DNA of 64,000 bases from Chloroflexota bacterium (GTDB lineage Bacteria > Chloroflexota > Dehalococcoidia > Lucifugimonadales > Lucifugimonadaceae), in contig JABMNN010000093.1 in the NCBI GenBank assembly GCA_013204545.1, positions 1 through 64,000 on the forward strand. Direction: 5' to 3'. Numbering within the stretch: the stretch's first letter is position 1; each line of letters begins with the position of its first letter. Of the stretch, positions 44,279 to 53,549 are shown piece after piece. The position numbers and the translations under genes are program-made. A model generated the notes under the pieces. It made no database searches, was not told where the DNA came from, and saw nothing but the letters and a program-made list of their open reading frames with translations.

Positions 44279-45178
44279 TTGAGCGCATTGACAAATTTGC
44301 AACGGTGTCATCCGTCTGACTTCACCCGGCTGACTGAGAATCCGATTATTCGCCCAAATATGGATGATCGTATGGGCGACAACGTAAATGGGCCTTCTCT
44401 GACAAGGGTTCCATCTTGGGTAGCTCGTCCATTTGGCAAGTACTATCTGTACTTCGGGCATCACGATGGTGATTACATCCGTCTGGTATACGCTGATGAG
44501 ATTGCTGGACCTTGGCAAATTCACGCTGCTGGTACGTTAGGTCTTAACAATTCGCACTTCAATGGACATATTGCATCACCTCATGTGCACGTTGATGAAT
44601 ATTTGCGGCAGATCCGAATGTACTTCCACGGTCGGATACGCGTAGTGGTGAGCGAGGAGTTCACTCGACCCGCCTTGCAACGTCAATCGACGGGCTCGAT
44701 TTCACCGCAAATCCAGAACCTCTTGGAAACCCGTACTGGCGGGTGTTCAAATGGAACCGCTATCGCCACGCGATCGGCATGCCGGGAGTATTCTACCGAT
44801 CTCTCGACGGGATCTCCGAATTCGAAATGGGACCTACCCTGTTTGATGCGGACATGCGGCATTCTGCGGTAACTGTTCATGGGGCGGAGTTGGACGTTTA
44901 CTTCACAACCGTTGGTGATTCTCCCGAACGAATCCGACGATCCACGATTCACCTAGCTGATGACTGGATGAAGTGGGAAAGTTTCTCCTCCAACAGACGT
45001 GCTACGTCCTGAATTTGAATGGGAAAGCGTTTTCGAACCACTGGAGCCTTCGTCGAGAGGGCTGGTACACGGCTAAGTGAACCAATTGAGAGACCCCGCA
45101 ATATTCGACGACGGTCGCACTTACTTGCTCTATTCAATTGCAGGTGAAAACGGAATAGCTATAGCGGAGATGTCTTAG
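44279..45178 (+). pseudogene. Glycosidase-like (GH43/130-type five-bladed propeller) gene, decayed
   Basis: Homology continues through three frames. The first frame (from 44279) has NGPSLTRVPSWVARPFGKYY then LYFGHHDGDYIRLVYADEIA and HIASPHVHVDEYLRQIRMYF. A shift near 44635-44665 leads to TSIDGLDFTANPEPLGNPYW then RVFKWNRYRHAIGMPGVFYR. A second shift near 44990 leads to DVLRPEFEWESVFEPLEP. An in-frame TAA at 45074-45076 precedes LRDPAIFDDGRTYLLYSIAG and the final EMS-stop at 45178. Two frameshifts and one nonsense codon mean the gene is dead. The intact form would be a secreted-substrate or intracellular glycoside-acting beta-propeller; exact activity is unknown. Its end overlaps the convergent MFS gene by 20 bases. 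Confidence 0.85.
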
Positions 45179-46424
45179 CGGTTCTGGCAGATCCATCCTT
45201 CTGTACACGAACAGACAATGCCAGTAGGCCACCCAGTGCGAATATCCCGGATACGATCCAGAAGGAAGTCTCGTAACTACCGGTAAGGTCGAAGAATCTA
45301 CCTGCCACTATCGGTCCAATCAGAACAGGAACCGTCGCCAGCACCATCGTTACCACGCCCTGTATCGAGCCGAAATTCCGTAGACCGAAAGTTTCCATAA
45401 CTACGAGCGACATTAACGGACCAATCCCTCCGAAACCTGCACCGAAATACACAATTGCTGGCCACACAAGTGGAGACGAACCCGCGAGCGTAACTAGGAT
45501 GACCCCTGAAGACATAATGGAAATTGCGATCACGAAAGAGATCCGTGCTGTTAGTCGCTCGCTAACTAATCCCCAGCTAATCTTGCTAGCAAGTGCGGTT
45601 CCTGCCAGAACTGTTAGTACAAGAGTCGCTTTTGACGATCCCCATCCCACCGATTGCATATGCGGAATAAGTTGCGTCATGAATGATGGGTAGCTAAATC
45701 CAGCACAGGTGACTCCCGCCAGCAGTAGCCAGAACGTTCGGGTACCTATCGCCTCTCGAAATGAATAATCGCCTAAATGGGCAGCATTTTCATTGATTAA
45801 CCTGGATTCGGGGAATGGTAGGTCGTTCGATTGGGGCACACTACGGACAATGAACCAAACTGCAATCGCGATGATCATCACTCCGGCGCCGATAATCGCG
45901 TATGCCAGTCGCCAGCTTTGAGCCTGTATAACCAGACTCAACAGAGGTACGCCGACAAGGCCGAATACGTTATTGCCGGTTATCGCCGTTCCCATCATAC
46001 GACCGCGAGTATCGGGGAACCACGTGCCTACTAGCTTACCGATTGGCAAGAACGTGCCAGGAAATCCGACTGCCAGCAGCGCACTGAGAGCGTACCAGTG
46101 CCAGAGTTCGGCCATACCCGCTCGTAAGAGAAACGAGACAGCGACTATTATGAGCGACACCGTCATGATCAAGCGCGAACCGTATTTATCAACACCCCAG
46201 CCAATCAGAGGGGACAGGAGCCCAGAGATAAGGCCAATCGAAAGCGAGAGGTTTATCTGCGTCCGCGTCCAACCGAATTCCCGCTCCAGGGGTTCGACGA
46301 ACATACCAAAACCATATTGGGATCCGCCTGATGCGAACGCAGTCGTGAAAAACGACGCCCAGATTATCGCCCAGCCTCGCGACATGGGCCATGTTCTTTT
46401 ACCTTGATTCGGAAGTCGATCCAC
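45159..46424 (-). CDS. MFS transporter (oxalate/formate antiporter-like group)
   Basis: A 421-residue carrier with twelve predicted membrane helices. It has the signature GLISGLLSPLIGWGVDKYGS (loop 2-3), then FPDTRGRMMGTAITGNNVFG, and GAGFGGIGPLMSLVVMETFG in the second half. These resemble MFS proteins for monocarboxylates. The frame starts with GTG at 46424; an ATG at 46385 (MSRGWAIIWASFFTTAFASG) is also possible. It probably imports a substrate of the neighbouring catabolic genes, which is not identifiable here. Confidence 0.88.
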   Translation of the reverse strand: MDRLPNQGKRTWPMSRGWAIIWASFFTTAFASGGSQYGFGMFVEPLEREFGWTRTQINLSLSIGLISGLLSPLIGWGVDKYGSRLIMTVSLIIVAVSFLLRAGMAELWHWYALSALLAVGFPGTFLPIGKLVGTWFPDTRGRMMGTAITGNNVFGLVGVPLLSLVIQAQSWRLAYAIIGAGVMIIAIAVWFIVRSVPQSNDLPFPESRLINENAAHLGDYSFREAIGTRTFWLLLAGVTCAGFSYPSFMTQLIPHMQSVGWGSSKATLVLTVLAGTALASKISWGLVSERLTARISFVIAISIMSSGVILVTLAGSSPLVWPAIVYFGAGFGGIGPLMSLVVMETFGLRNFGSIQGVVTMVLATVPVLIGPIVAGRFFDLTGSYETSFWIVSGIFALGGLLALSVRVQKDGSARTAKTSPL

Positions 46425-46599
46425 AGGTGATTCTGTTTCATGAGTTAGTTTTGACCCAGATCGAATCTTTTATCTTTCGATCAGGGACACGGTTGGAAAG
46501 GACGATTATGGCAACTATGTAGCCAAGTGGATAGAAGACCGCCTGTCGACTATCGTCCCAAAAATACATCGAACACCAACGCTCTCGTTTGACCAGTCA

Positions 46600-46665
46600 C
46601 ACCAGGTTCTGTCAGGACTCTGTGTTCAAGGCAATTCGGTGCCAGATCGAATCAATCCGATGCTC
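46600..46665 (-). pseudogene. Degenerate tRNA-Lys fragment (site E)
   Basis: Minus strand: GAGCATCGGATT at the start and GAGTCCTGACAGAACC near the end. They match both ends of the tRNA-Lys fragment at 54758-54812 (GAGCATCGGACT, GATCCTGACAGGGTCC), while the middle has diverged and is 11 bases longer. Agreement at both ends makes common origin likely. Confidence 0.5.
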
Positions 46666-46711
46666 GATTTTATATATCCACGAGCGGACGTTGTTCGCTG
46701 ATTGAATGGCC

Positions 46712-46744
46712 AAATTTTCCAGGCGCGCCCTGAGTTCTGACAGA
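46712..46744 (+). repeat. TTCTGACAG-type repeat (site F)
   Basis: AATTTTCCAGGCGCG ... GAGTTCTGACAG, weakly similar to AATCCGCAGGCCGTC ... GATCCTGACAG of tRNA-Lys. Listed as part of the dispersed series; weak alone. Confidence 0.3.
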
Positions 46745-46769
46745 TTAATATACCCACTTGAGTCACCGG

Positions 46770-47519
46770 TCACCTCTTGATTGCCGAGAGGCCATTTTGA
46801 ATACCTTCAACCGCCCATTTGGCCGACGGATGCGTAAAGAACTTGAATCCCTTTTCTACGAAGAAATTGGGGTCCATTTCGGGCGGAATGAAGTACATTC
46901 CGGAAACCACGTCATGCCTCTTGCATGCGGCTGCAATCTTGTCGAGACCGTTTTGGTACGTGTCGGATTGGTAATCCAAAGGAACCTTAAGCTCGATCGA
47001 GAGATCCGATGGACCCACCAAGAGTACGTCGATGCCAGGAACGCTGAGGATTTCGTCAAGGTTATCGATTGCTTGTTGAGTTTCAATCATCGGAATGATT
47101 AGAAGCTCTTCATTCACCATGTCCAAATAGCTTCGGTAGTCGGTAACTTCGCCAAACTCACCGCGTGGTCCGGAGTGGCTTCGATCACCATCAGGCGAAT
47201 ACTTGCAGGCTCGCACCATGGCTTCAGCTTCTTTTTTTGTGTTGATCATCGGCAAGATTACGCCCATCGCCCCAGCATCTAGTGCGAAGCAAATGAGATC
47301 AGCCTGGTTGGCACTTACTCGAATGATTGGTGTGGCTTTTTTTCCTTTTATTGACTGGATCGACGGAATCAACTGTTTGACTTCTACGGGTGTGTGTTGC
47401 GTATCGAACAGGAGAAAGTCGAAACCAGAATCAGCCAACATGGTCATATCGCTAAATGCTGATCCGGCAGTTCCAACAACGGTTTTGCCAGACTTCAAAA
47501 GATCCCTAACAACGTTCAT
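46770..47519 (-). CDS. HpcH/HpaI family aldolase
   Basis: Class II pyruvate aldolase of 249 residues that cleaves 4-hydroxy-2-oxo acids to pyruvate and an aldehyde. FDTQHTPVEV holds the catalytic His, IIPMIETQQAIDN the metal-binding Glu, and VDVLLVGPSDLSIEL-like VLLVGPSDLS the metal Asp; GAMGVILPMI is also typical. The ending HPSAKWAVEGIQNGLSAIK is normal. In this context it could process the 2-keto-3-deoxy acid made by the enolase-superfamily dehydratases of the island. Confidence 0.9.
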   Translation of the reverse strand: MNVVRDLLKSGKTVVGTAGSAFSDMTMLADSGFDFLLFDTQHTPVEVKQLIPSIQSIKGKKATPIIRVSANQADLICFALDAGAMGVILPMINTKKEAEAMVRACKYSPDGDRSHSGPRGEFGEVTDYRSYLDMVNEELLIIPMIETQQAIDNLDEILSVPGIDVLLVGPSDLSIELKVPLDYQSDTYQNGLDKIAAACKRHDVVSGMYFIPPEMDPNFFVEKGFKFFTHPSAKWAVEGIQNGLSAIKR

Positions 47520-47709
47520 ATGAATAAGTTCTCCGGTTCTCCGACATTAAAATGTTAGCGGAGATCACACTAGTGGACTATACGTATCTCCGGCACGGCG
47601 CATTGTTGCACACATTTCAACTGAGCCTAGTAAAACAACGCATTCTTCCGTCGAACGGACCCAGGATTCAGGTCACGCGCCGTCGAGAGATCGAGTTGAA
47701 GCGGTTCAA

Positions 47710-48433
47710 TCAGACATCCATCTGTATTACTAGATCGATGAAATCTGTGGCGGATATCTCAGCCTCTGGCGCAGCGAGCAGATCCGGCTTACGTTCTGAG
47801 ATTCCATACTCATCTGCCCTTCGTACGAAAACCGTCGACAATCTCGTTTGTTTTGCCGCCGCGAGATCGTGATTGTGGCGGCCGTCATCATGAGTTCATG
47901 AGGCTCGATACCCAGTAATTCGGCTGCCAGCAGGTAAATCTTAGGGTCTGGTTTATAACTTCCTGCGAGCAAACCAGCGAACACACAGTCCATGGCAGGC
48001 CACCGTACTTCGCCATGTTTACAAGGAGTCCAACATTCACGTTGGAAAGTGTGCCGATGACAAATTTAGACTTAATTCGGGTCAATCCTTCCACCGAGTC
48101 TGCCCTCGGGTCTAGTCGGTGCCATGCTCGATTCAGATGGATTGTTTCCAGTTCCGACAGTCCGACGATCCCGTACTCGGCGAGAAGTAGATCCAGCCAC
48201 TCTCGATACATCTGATCTGTAGTCTTCCACTCAGCTTAACCGCTGCGGAAGGCGTTCATTCCGTCGTGGTACCCAGCTCTTCACCGATCAGCGAAGGCTT
48301 GCCAATCACCGTCGATACCGAATTTTTTACCTACCTCGACGATCTCGCGGGTGATCGACTTTCGCCAATCTACAACTGTGCCGAAAACGTCAAATACCAG
48401 CGCCTTGACGTGACTGTTTGATCCTTGATCCAA
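47710..48433 (-). pseudogene. HAD-family (haloacid dehalogenase type II) gene, decayed
   Basis: Reading from 48433 the frame gives VKALVFDVFGTVVDWRKSIT (nucleophile Asp), then two in-frame stops (TGA and TAA around NAFRSG). It continues with WLDLLLAEYGIVGLSELETI and KFVIGTLSNVNVGLLVNMAK (motif II Ser). A frameshift near 47995 leads to LAGSYKPDPKIYLLAAELLG (motif III Lys) and another near 47880 leads to HNHDLAAAKQTRLSTVFVRR and ATDFIDLVIQMDV. All HAD motifs can be traced, so decay is recent. The live enzyme would hydrolyse a 2-haloacid or phosphate ester. Confidence 0.85.
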
Positions 48434-48450
48434 ATTTGTCCTCTTCGAAA

Positions 48451-48849
48451 TTAGTCGGTCGACATCAATACTTCACCTGCCATAATTTCGACTCGATCGA
48501 GACGGACAACGAATGCGACACCGTTCTGTTCAGGATCATGATCGAGCTCGGCCTTTACCGTGCGCCCCATCTCTTCTTCCCGAATCTCATCGTTCCTGTG
48601 GAGTTCGGCACGTCTGAAGAATTTCCATGCCTGTCTCGTTGCAGGGTTTCGATAGAGAATCACGAGATGCGGATTCGATTCGAAGTTCCCTACGCCTTGC
48701 CTGAATGAACGTTCCCAGTACGCAAGCGAATCAGCACCAAAATCCATCACGCTACTTCGGTAGCCAATTCCGGGTTCACCATCGGCCGATGCAGTTGAAA
48801 CAATGCATGGGACTTTGTCCGTTAGTGCATTGTTAATGGCGGATTTCAT
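48451..48849 (-). CDS. Pyridoxamine 5'-phosphate oxidase-fold (flavin/F420-binding split barrel) protein
   Basis: A 132-residue split-barrel protein. The N-terminal part VPCIVSTASADGEPGIGYRS is typical of the PNPOx-like superfamily, followed by GADSLAYWERSF, NPHLVILYRNP and a C-terminal VRLDRVEIMAGE. Such proteins bind FMN, F420 or heme; the cofactor cannot be told. It appears intact, although the adjacent HAD gene is dead. Confidence 0.75.
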   Translation of the reverse strand: MKSAINNALTDKVPCIVSTASADGEPGIGYRSSVMDFGADSLAYWERSFRQGVGNFESNPHLVILYRNPATRQAWKFFRRAELHRNDEIREEEMGRTVKAELDHDPEQNGVAFVVRLDRVEIMAGEVLMSTD

Positions 48850-48879
48850 TTCATCAGTTAATTCGATCAGTGCCAGCCC

Positions 48880-49827
48880 TTACCCATTCAGCCGCCTCCA
48901 CTTTCTCAAGCTCGTGACTTCTTTTGGTGGGTTGAGTCTTGACCCCATGGCAGTGTATGAGACTTCGGCAACATAAACCGAGCCTTCAGAGTCGACCGCT
49001 ATTCCGTGAGGGGAAATACATTGGTCTGGAGCAACGCCAGAAGTTCCAGCGCCAAAATTCAATATTTCATTGAACGATTGATCTAGAACTCGGATTTTCA
49101 ACCCCAGCCCTGGAACACCTTCCTGCACTTCAGGAGGGCGTGTTTCGGTGAGGTAAATGGAACTATCGTCACCCCGACCAAGCGATATGGCCTGTGTTCG
49201 ATGGAAGTGATGTTGCTCGATGTATTCGCCATCTTCTGTGAACACTTGAATTCGAAAATTTTCTCGATCACAGACCACAACGCGACCGTCACCAAGCACA
49301 ACAAGGTTGTGAGGAAGACTGAATTGCCCGGGACCCGTTCCGGGCTCTCCCCATGAACTAATGTGCTCACCGTCGGGCGTAAAACGATGTACTCGAGAAT
49401 TTCCATAGCCATCGGTTACATATATGTCTCCGGAAACCGGGGAGACATACGCGTCGGTCGGACGGTTGAATGGGGCGCCTTTCTGCCAATCTGAAGGCTC
49501 ACCGTGTGCACCAATCACGAATTTAAATTCACCGCCGATGCTGGTTTGTTTTACCGTGTGTCCAAAATCGTCCACCAGCAACAGATTACCTTCTGGCGTG
49601 ACGTGTACACCATGCGGTCGCAGGTAGTCACCGACTCCCCACGAATTCAAGAAATTACCGTCGCTGTCGAATACCACCATTGGCGTATTTCCGCGGTTGA
49701 ATACGTAAACTCGATCATTGCTGTCTACGGCGACGGAAGTTGCCTCTTTGAGAGTGATTCCATGAGGAACCGCAGGCCAACCTTCTACTGGCTCGAAGGC
49801 TGTCGATGATGTCGGTTTAGTTGACAT
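48880..49827 (-). CDS. NHL-repeat six-bladed beta-propeller protein (amidating-lyase-like)
   Basis: A 315-residue propeller without a signal peptide. It has repeated NHL units: ATSVAVDSNDRVYVFNRGN, HGVHVTPEGNLLLVDDFGH, TDAYVSPVSGDIYVTDGYGN, HNLVVLGDGRVVVCDREN and HGIAVDSEGSVYVAEVSY. The order and the V-x-D-R-x-N-x-R motif (VVVCDRENFRIQVF) resemble peptidyl-alpha-hydroxyglycine lyase-like and lactonase-like proteins. The activity is not assigned. It stands in the 46.7-51.1 kb block of the island. Confidence 0.8.
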   Translation of the reverse strand: MSTKPTSSTAFEPVEGWPAVPHGITLKEATSVAVDSNDRVYVFNRGNTPMVVFDSDGNFLNSWGVGDYLRPHGVHVTPEGNLLLVDDFGHTVKQTSIGGEFKFVIGAHGEPSDWQKGAPFNRPTDAYVSPVSGDIYVTDGYGNSRVHRFTPDGEHISSWGEPGTGPGQFSLPHNLVVLGDGRVVVCDRENFRIQVFTEDGEYIEQHHFHRTQAISLGRGDDSSIYLTETRPPEVQEGVPGLGLKIRVLDQSFNEILNFGAGTSGVAPDQCISPHGIAVDSEGSVYVAEVSYTAMGSRLNPPKEVTSLRKWRRLNG

Positions 49828-50069
49828 GTGAATTGTCCTCTGACTCTCGTCTGATTCTGCGAAACAGAGAATACGCTCATACGGGGAGTTGTTCGACTAT
49901 TTGCCTCTATTCCGAGGTAATTCGACTCTTGACGGTTGGGTATTGAGCCTGTGAGTAGAATGCCGCGTAAGAACGGTCAAGAACTTGCAAACGACTTTCG
50001 ATGCTGGGTTCACTGCCAGCCGGTTCACCGAAGATGGCACTAGTCCATATATGACAGAAGGCCTCGAAC

Positions 50070-51147
50070 ATGGCTGATCGAATAAGACTTGGAATTATCG
50101 GCGCGAGCCCCACTGTCGGTTGGGCACATCGAGCTCATTTACCAGTGGTCCCGGCAGCAGCGGGATTCGAGCTAATGGCAGCCTGTACAACTCGTATGGA
50201 GACGGCCAACCAATCAGCACGTCAGTACGGTGCGATGATGGTATTCGATGATTACAAATCAATGCTCGCACACCAAGAAATAGATGCGGTCTCTATCGAA
50301 TTGCGAATGCCTGCCCACTATGAAATAACCAAGGATGCGATCAACGCTGGCAAGCACGTGTTCGCTGAATGGCCGCTGGGTCGTATGAGGATGCTCGTGA
50401 ACTCGTTTAGAGCGAAGGGCGTGCGCACAATCGTGGTATTGCAGTCGAGAGCCGCTCCTGCCGTAATGCACATGAAAGAATTAATTGATTCTGGTTACGT
50501 GGGTGAGATCCTTTCTTGCTCACTTCGACAAATTGGTTCATGTGCCCTGACGAGAGATTCCGGACGAACTTGGCAGCGGGACGTAGAACTTGGAGCAAAC
50601 ACCTTAACGATTTCCGCAAGGCACGTGATCGACGCGCTGCGGTTCGTCGCCGGTGAATTCAAACAGGTTTCAGCAAAGCTCACGACTCAGGTATCTAAAT
50701 GGCATGAGACTGATACCGACGAGATGGTCGACGTCACATCGCCAGACAATATCCTCGTCAATGGGATTCTTGAAAACGGTGCCGCGGCGTCCGTTTATGT
50801 CGCAAGCATTCCGTTTGCTGGCAATGGACTGAAAATGGAGATTTTTGGACGAAATGGGACCCTGAAGGCAACTTCGGGTGGTTCCACAAATGTAGGCCCA
50901 GTAAAGCTATAAAGTGCGCAGGGTAGCGATGATTTGGCCGATATTAACATTCCTGATCACAACAATTATGTCAGTGAAGCCCCGCGACGGCCCGGCGTTC
51001 AATGTATGGCAGACATACCACCAGTTTGGAAAGGGAATCCAGAGCGAAGACAGCAGTTATCCAGATTTTGACACCGTTGTTGAACTACATGTTTCGCTTG
51101 ACGCTATCCGTCAATTATCGGATGAAGGTAGAGCGGTCGAACTGTAG
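50070..51147 (+). pseudogene. Gfo/Idh/MocA-family oxidoreductase, decayed
   Basis: The frame begins IRLGIIGASPTVGWAHRAHL with the Rossmann motif, then DDYKSMLAHQEIDAVSIELR and AINAGKHVFAEWPLGR. A local double frameshift follows (the alternative frame reads YEDAREL), then VRTIVVLQSRAAPAVMHMKE and FAGNGLKMEIFGRNGTLKAT. An in-frame TAA at 50910-50912 is followed in the same frame by SAQGSDDLADINIPDHNNYV. A frameshift near 50980 then gives PAFNVWQTYHQFGKGIQSED and the proper end at 51147. The live enzyme would be an NAD-dependent sugar or polyol dehydrogenase. Confidence 0.85.
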
Positions 51148-51154
51148 GGCTTAT

Positions 51155-51200
51155 GTTGGGAACGAACACACGACCTGCGGATTAAAAGGCAGTGTCCGAA
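51155..51200 (-). pseudogene. tRNA-Lys(UUU) fragment (site G)
   Basis: The minus strand reads CTTTTAATCCGCAGG then TCGTGTGTTCGTTCCCAAC: anticodon loop with TTT, 3' anticodon stem, variable loop and T-arm with TTCGTTC. The 5' half is lost or unrecognisable and the T-stem no longer pairs well. It lies right after the decayed Gfo/Idh gene and shares CTTTTAATCCGCAGG with site H. Confidence 0.75.
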
Positions 51201-51406
51201 ACGGTAGCCGAGTTGCATTCCGGTTAAAAATTTTTGGGAATTCTTCTGAAAATTAAGACTTATAAGCAATCTTCATTCGTCGTGGTGCGACTATGAATCA
51301 CTCTTAATAACAGGCTGCACTGCCCTATACTCCAGACTTCGATTTCTAGCGCAGTTAGTGAAATCGGTTCACGGATTCGACTCAGAGGCGAAATGGCTAT
51401 TTTACA

Positions 51407-52399
51407 ATGACCGAAAACATCTCTAAAGACCTGCTAATGCTCATGCTCGAACGCATGTGGCGTATACGTCATTTCGAACTGAAACTGACTGAGATGTATA
51501 ACGAAGGTGAGATCGGTGGTGTGCATCTGTACATAGGCCAAGAGGCGGTCGCTGTTGGTGCGTGCGTAGCCATGAAAGATTCTGACTACATTGCAGGAAA
51601 CCATCGCTCACACGGCCACCCCATTGCGAAAGGTGCAAACCTGAAAAAGGCGATGGCTGAGATCTTTGGGCGGATTGACGGCTACTGCAAAGGAAAAGGC
51701 GGCTCAATGCACCTTGCAGACTTCTCCGTCGGCATTCTGGGCGAGTCAGGCATTGTTGCCTCCTCTGTGCCGGTTGCTACCGGGGCGGCACTAGCTTCTA
51801 AGCTGCAGAAACAGGATTTCGTATCCGCCGTATTCTTCGGCGACGGCGCGTCAAACCAAGGAGCTTGCCATGAGTCGATGAATCTCGCCTCGGTATGGAA
51901 GCTTCCGGTTATCTTTATATGCGAGAACAACCAGTACGCGGTTACAACTTCGTACCGAGACACGGTAGCCGTCGAACACATCTCAGACAGAGCTTCGGCG
52001 TACAACATGCCAGGAGTGTTAGTAGACGGACAAGACGCTATTGCTATGTACGAAGCAACTGCAGAGGCTGTTCAACGTGCTCGCAACGGCGAAGGCCCCA
52101 CCTTGATCGAAGCGCTCACTTATCGTTTTGAAGAACATTCCCTCGGTCTTGAGAAGATTCGGAAGTCCGAGTACCGCGATAACAGTGAAATTGAGGAATG
52201 GCGTCTTCGTGATCCGCTTGACCTACTTACTAAGAGCATCGTAGACAGTGGCACAGGTACGCAGGCGGAGTGCGACGCGATCAGCGCGGCTGCACATGCT
52301 GCCGTGGAAGAAGCTGCTGTATTCGCTCGCAACAGCCCGTTTCCTGACGAGTCAGAGCTGTACAAGGACATGTTCGCCAGCGAAATGCCTGTAGTTTAA
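51407..52399 (+). CDS. Thiamine-diphosphate-dependent dehydrogenase E1 alpha subunit
   Basis: A 330-residue E1 alpha (pyruvate / acetoin / branched-chain type). It has NHRSHGHPIAKG, SMHLADFSVGILGESGIVAS, the TPP motif FFGDGASNQGACHESMNLAS and ICENNQYAVTTSYRD; EEHSLGLEKIRKSEYRDNS is near the end. It is followed by the beta subunit gene; E2 and E3 genes are absent here, so the complex must borrow them or act differently. The gene is intact, while the beta gene has a frameshift. It is bounded by tRNA-Lys fragments G and H. Confidence 0.9.
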   Translation: MTENISKDLLMLMLERMWRIRHFELKLTEMYNEGEIGGVHLYIGQEAVAVGACVAMKDSDYIAGNHRSHGHPIAKGANLKKAMAEIFGRIDGYCKGKGGSMHLADFSVGILGESGIVASSVPVATGAALASKLQKQDFVSAVFFGDGASNQGACHESMNLASVWKLPVIFICENNQYAVTTSYRDTVAVEHISDRASAYNMPGVLVDGQDAIAMYEATAEAVQRARNGEGPTLIEALTYRFEEHSLGLEKIRKSEYRDNSEIEEWRLRDPLDLLTKSIVDSGTGTQAECDAISAAAHAAVEEAAVFARNSPFPDESELYKDMFASEMPVV

Positions 52400-52488
52400 T
52401 CGGTCTCGTTCACCTAATTGCCAATGTGCTCTACTCACGAGCACTTCTCCTTTCAACAACATCGATCAAAAAGTTTGGATATACACTG

Positions 52489-53456
52489 ATGGCAGAAAAA
52501 ATGTTCATGCAAGCGTTAGGCATGGGAATTGCCGAAGAGATGCGCATAGATCCGAAGGTCTTTTTGATGGGCGAGGATGTGCGTGCCAGCGTTTATGGAG
52601 CTGCAAAAGGGCTCTACGACGAATTTGGCGATGACAGAGTCCTCAACACACCTTTGTCTGAGAACGGTTTTTTGGTGCAGCAGTAGGCGCAGCAGCAGTA
52701 GGAATGCGGCCGATTGTTGAAACCCTAACGAGCTTCATGTGGGTTGGAATGGATCAACTGGTTTCACAGGCTGCCAAGATGCGCTATATGTTTGGCGGAC
52801 AAGCGACGCTGCCTGTGGTCTACCGTGCAGTCATGTACTACGGTGGCGGCTCTGCTGCTCACCACTCTGACCGTTCATTCCCCGTTTTTATGAACATCGG
52901 TGGCCTCAAGATTGTCGTGCCTGGCACTCCCGCAGATGCGAAAGGATTGATGAAGACCGCTATTCGGGACAATGACCCCGTTATCATTTTCGAGGACGGA
53001 ACTCTGTTGGGTTCAAGAGGAGAGGTACCCGACGATCCAGACTTCACAGTGCCTTTTGGTGTTGCGAACGTTTTGCGTGAAGGTACGGATGTAACAGTCG
53101 TTGCGATCGGCGGCTCAGTGCCCCACGCGCTGGCGGCCGCTGAAGAGATGGCGAAAGAGGGCGTATCGGTAGAGGTCATAGACCCGCGGACACTTGTACC
53201 ACTAGACAAGGAGACAATCCTCAACTCAGTAGGAAAGACTGGCCGGTTAGTGGTAGCTGACCCGGCGGCAAAGGTCTGCAGCGCTGCCAGCGAAATCATG
53301 TCGATAGTTGGTGAGGAGGCATTCTGGGATCTTCAGGCGCCAATGCAGAAAGTGGCGTCCAAACAGGTGCATATTCCGTTCAGTCCAGCTCTTGAGAAGC
53401 TGGTCTACCCGACTAGGGACGGCATCATCGACGCGATCAAGAGGACTCTGGGCTAG
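52489..53456 (+). pseudogene. Thiamine-diphosphate-dependent dehydrogenase E1 beta subunit, frameshifted
   Basis: From the ATG at 52489 the frame gives MAEKMFMQALGMGIAEEMRI and VFLMGEDVRASVYGAAKGLY up to LSENGF, then stops after QQ (52684-52686). One base earlier in phase the sequence continues as FFGAAVGAAAVGMRPIVETL and the rest of E1 beta to 53456 (AKMRYMFGGQATLPVVYRAV, VEVIDPRTLVPLDKETILNS). The break is at a run of six T (about 52667-52672), a typical place for an indel error. The remainder is well conserved, so the gene may be intact in the organism. Confidence 0.85.
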
Positions 53457-53549
53457 AGAGACGTTTGTTTTGCTTCTGCGGACACATTCAGACCTTTGTG
53501 ATCGAACCGAATTCAACAAGAAAATCGCACTTAACAACCAGGACATGGA

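Larger units (their letters stand above)
46425..46769. other. Intergenic region with two tRNA-like sites
   Basis: 345 bases between the MFS gene and the convergent end of the aldolase gene on the same strand. It holds the tRNA-Lys-like remnants at 46600-46665 (minus) and 46712-46744 (plus) and the upstream region of the MFS gene. No coding potential seen. Confidence 0.4.

Noticed and set aside
52660-52690. Programmed frameshift in E1 beta
   Set aside because: E1 beta is not known to use recoding and no stimulatory structure was seen; an indel in the T-run is simpler.
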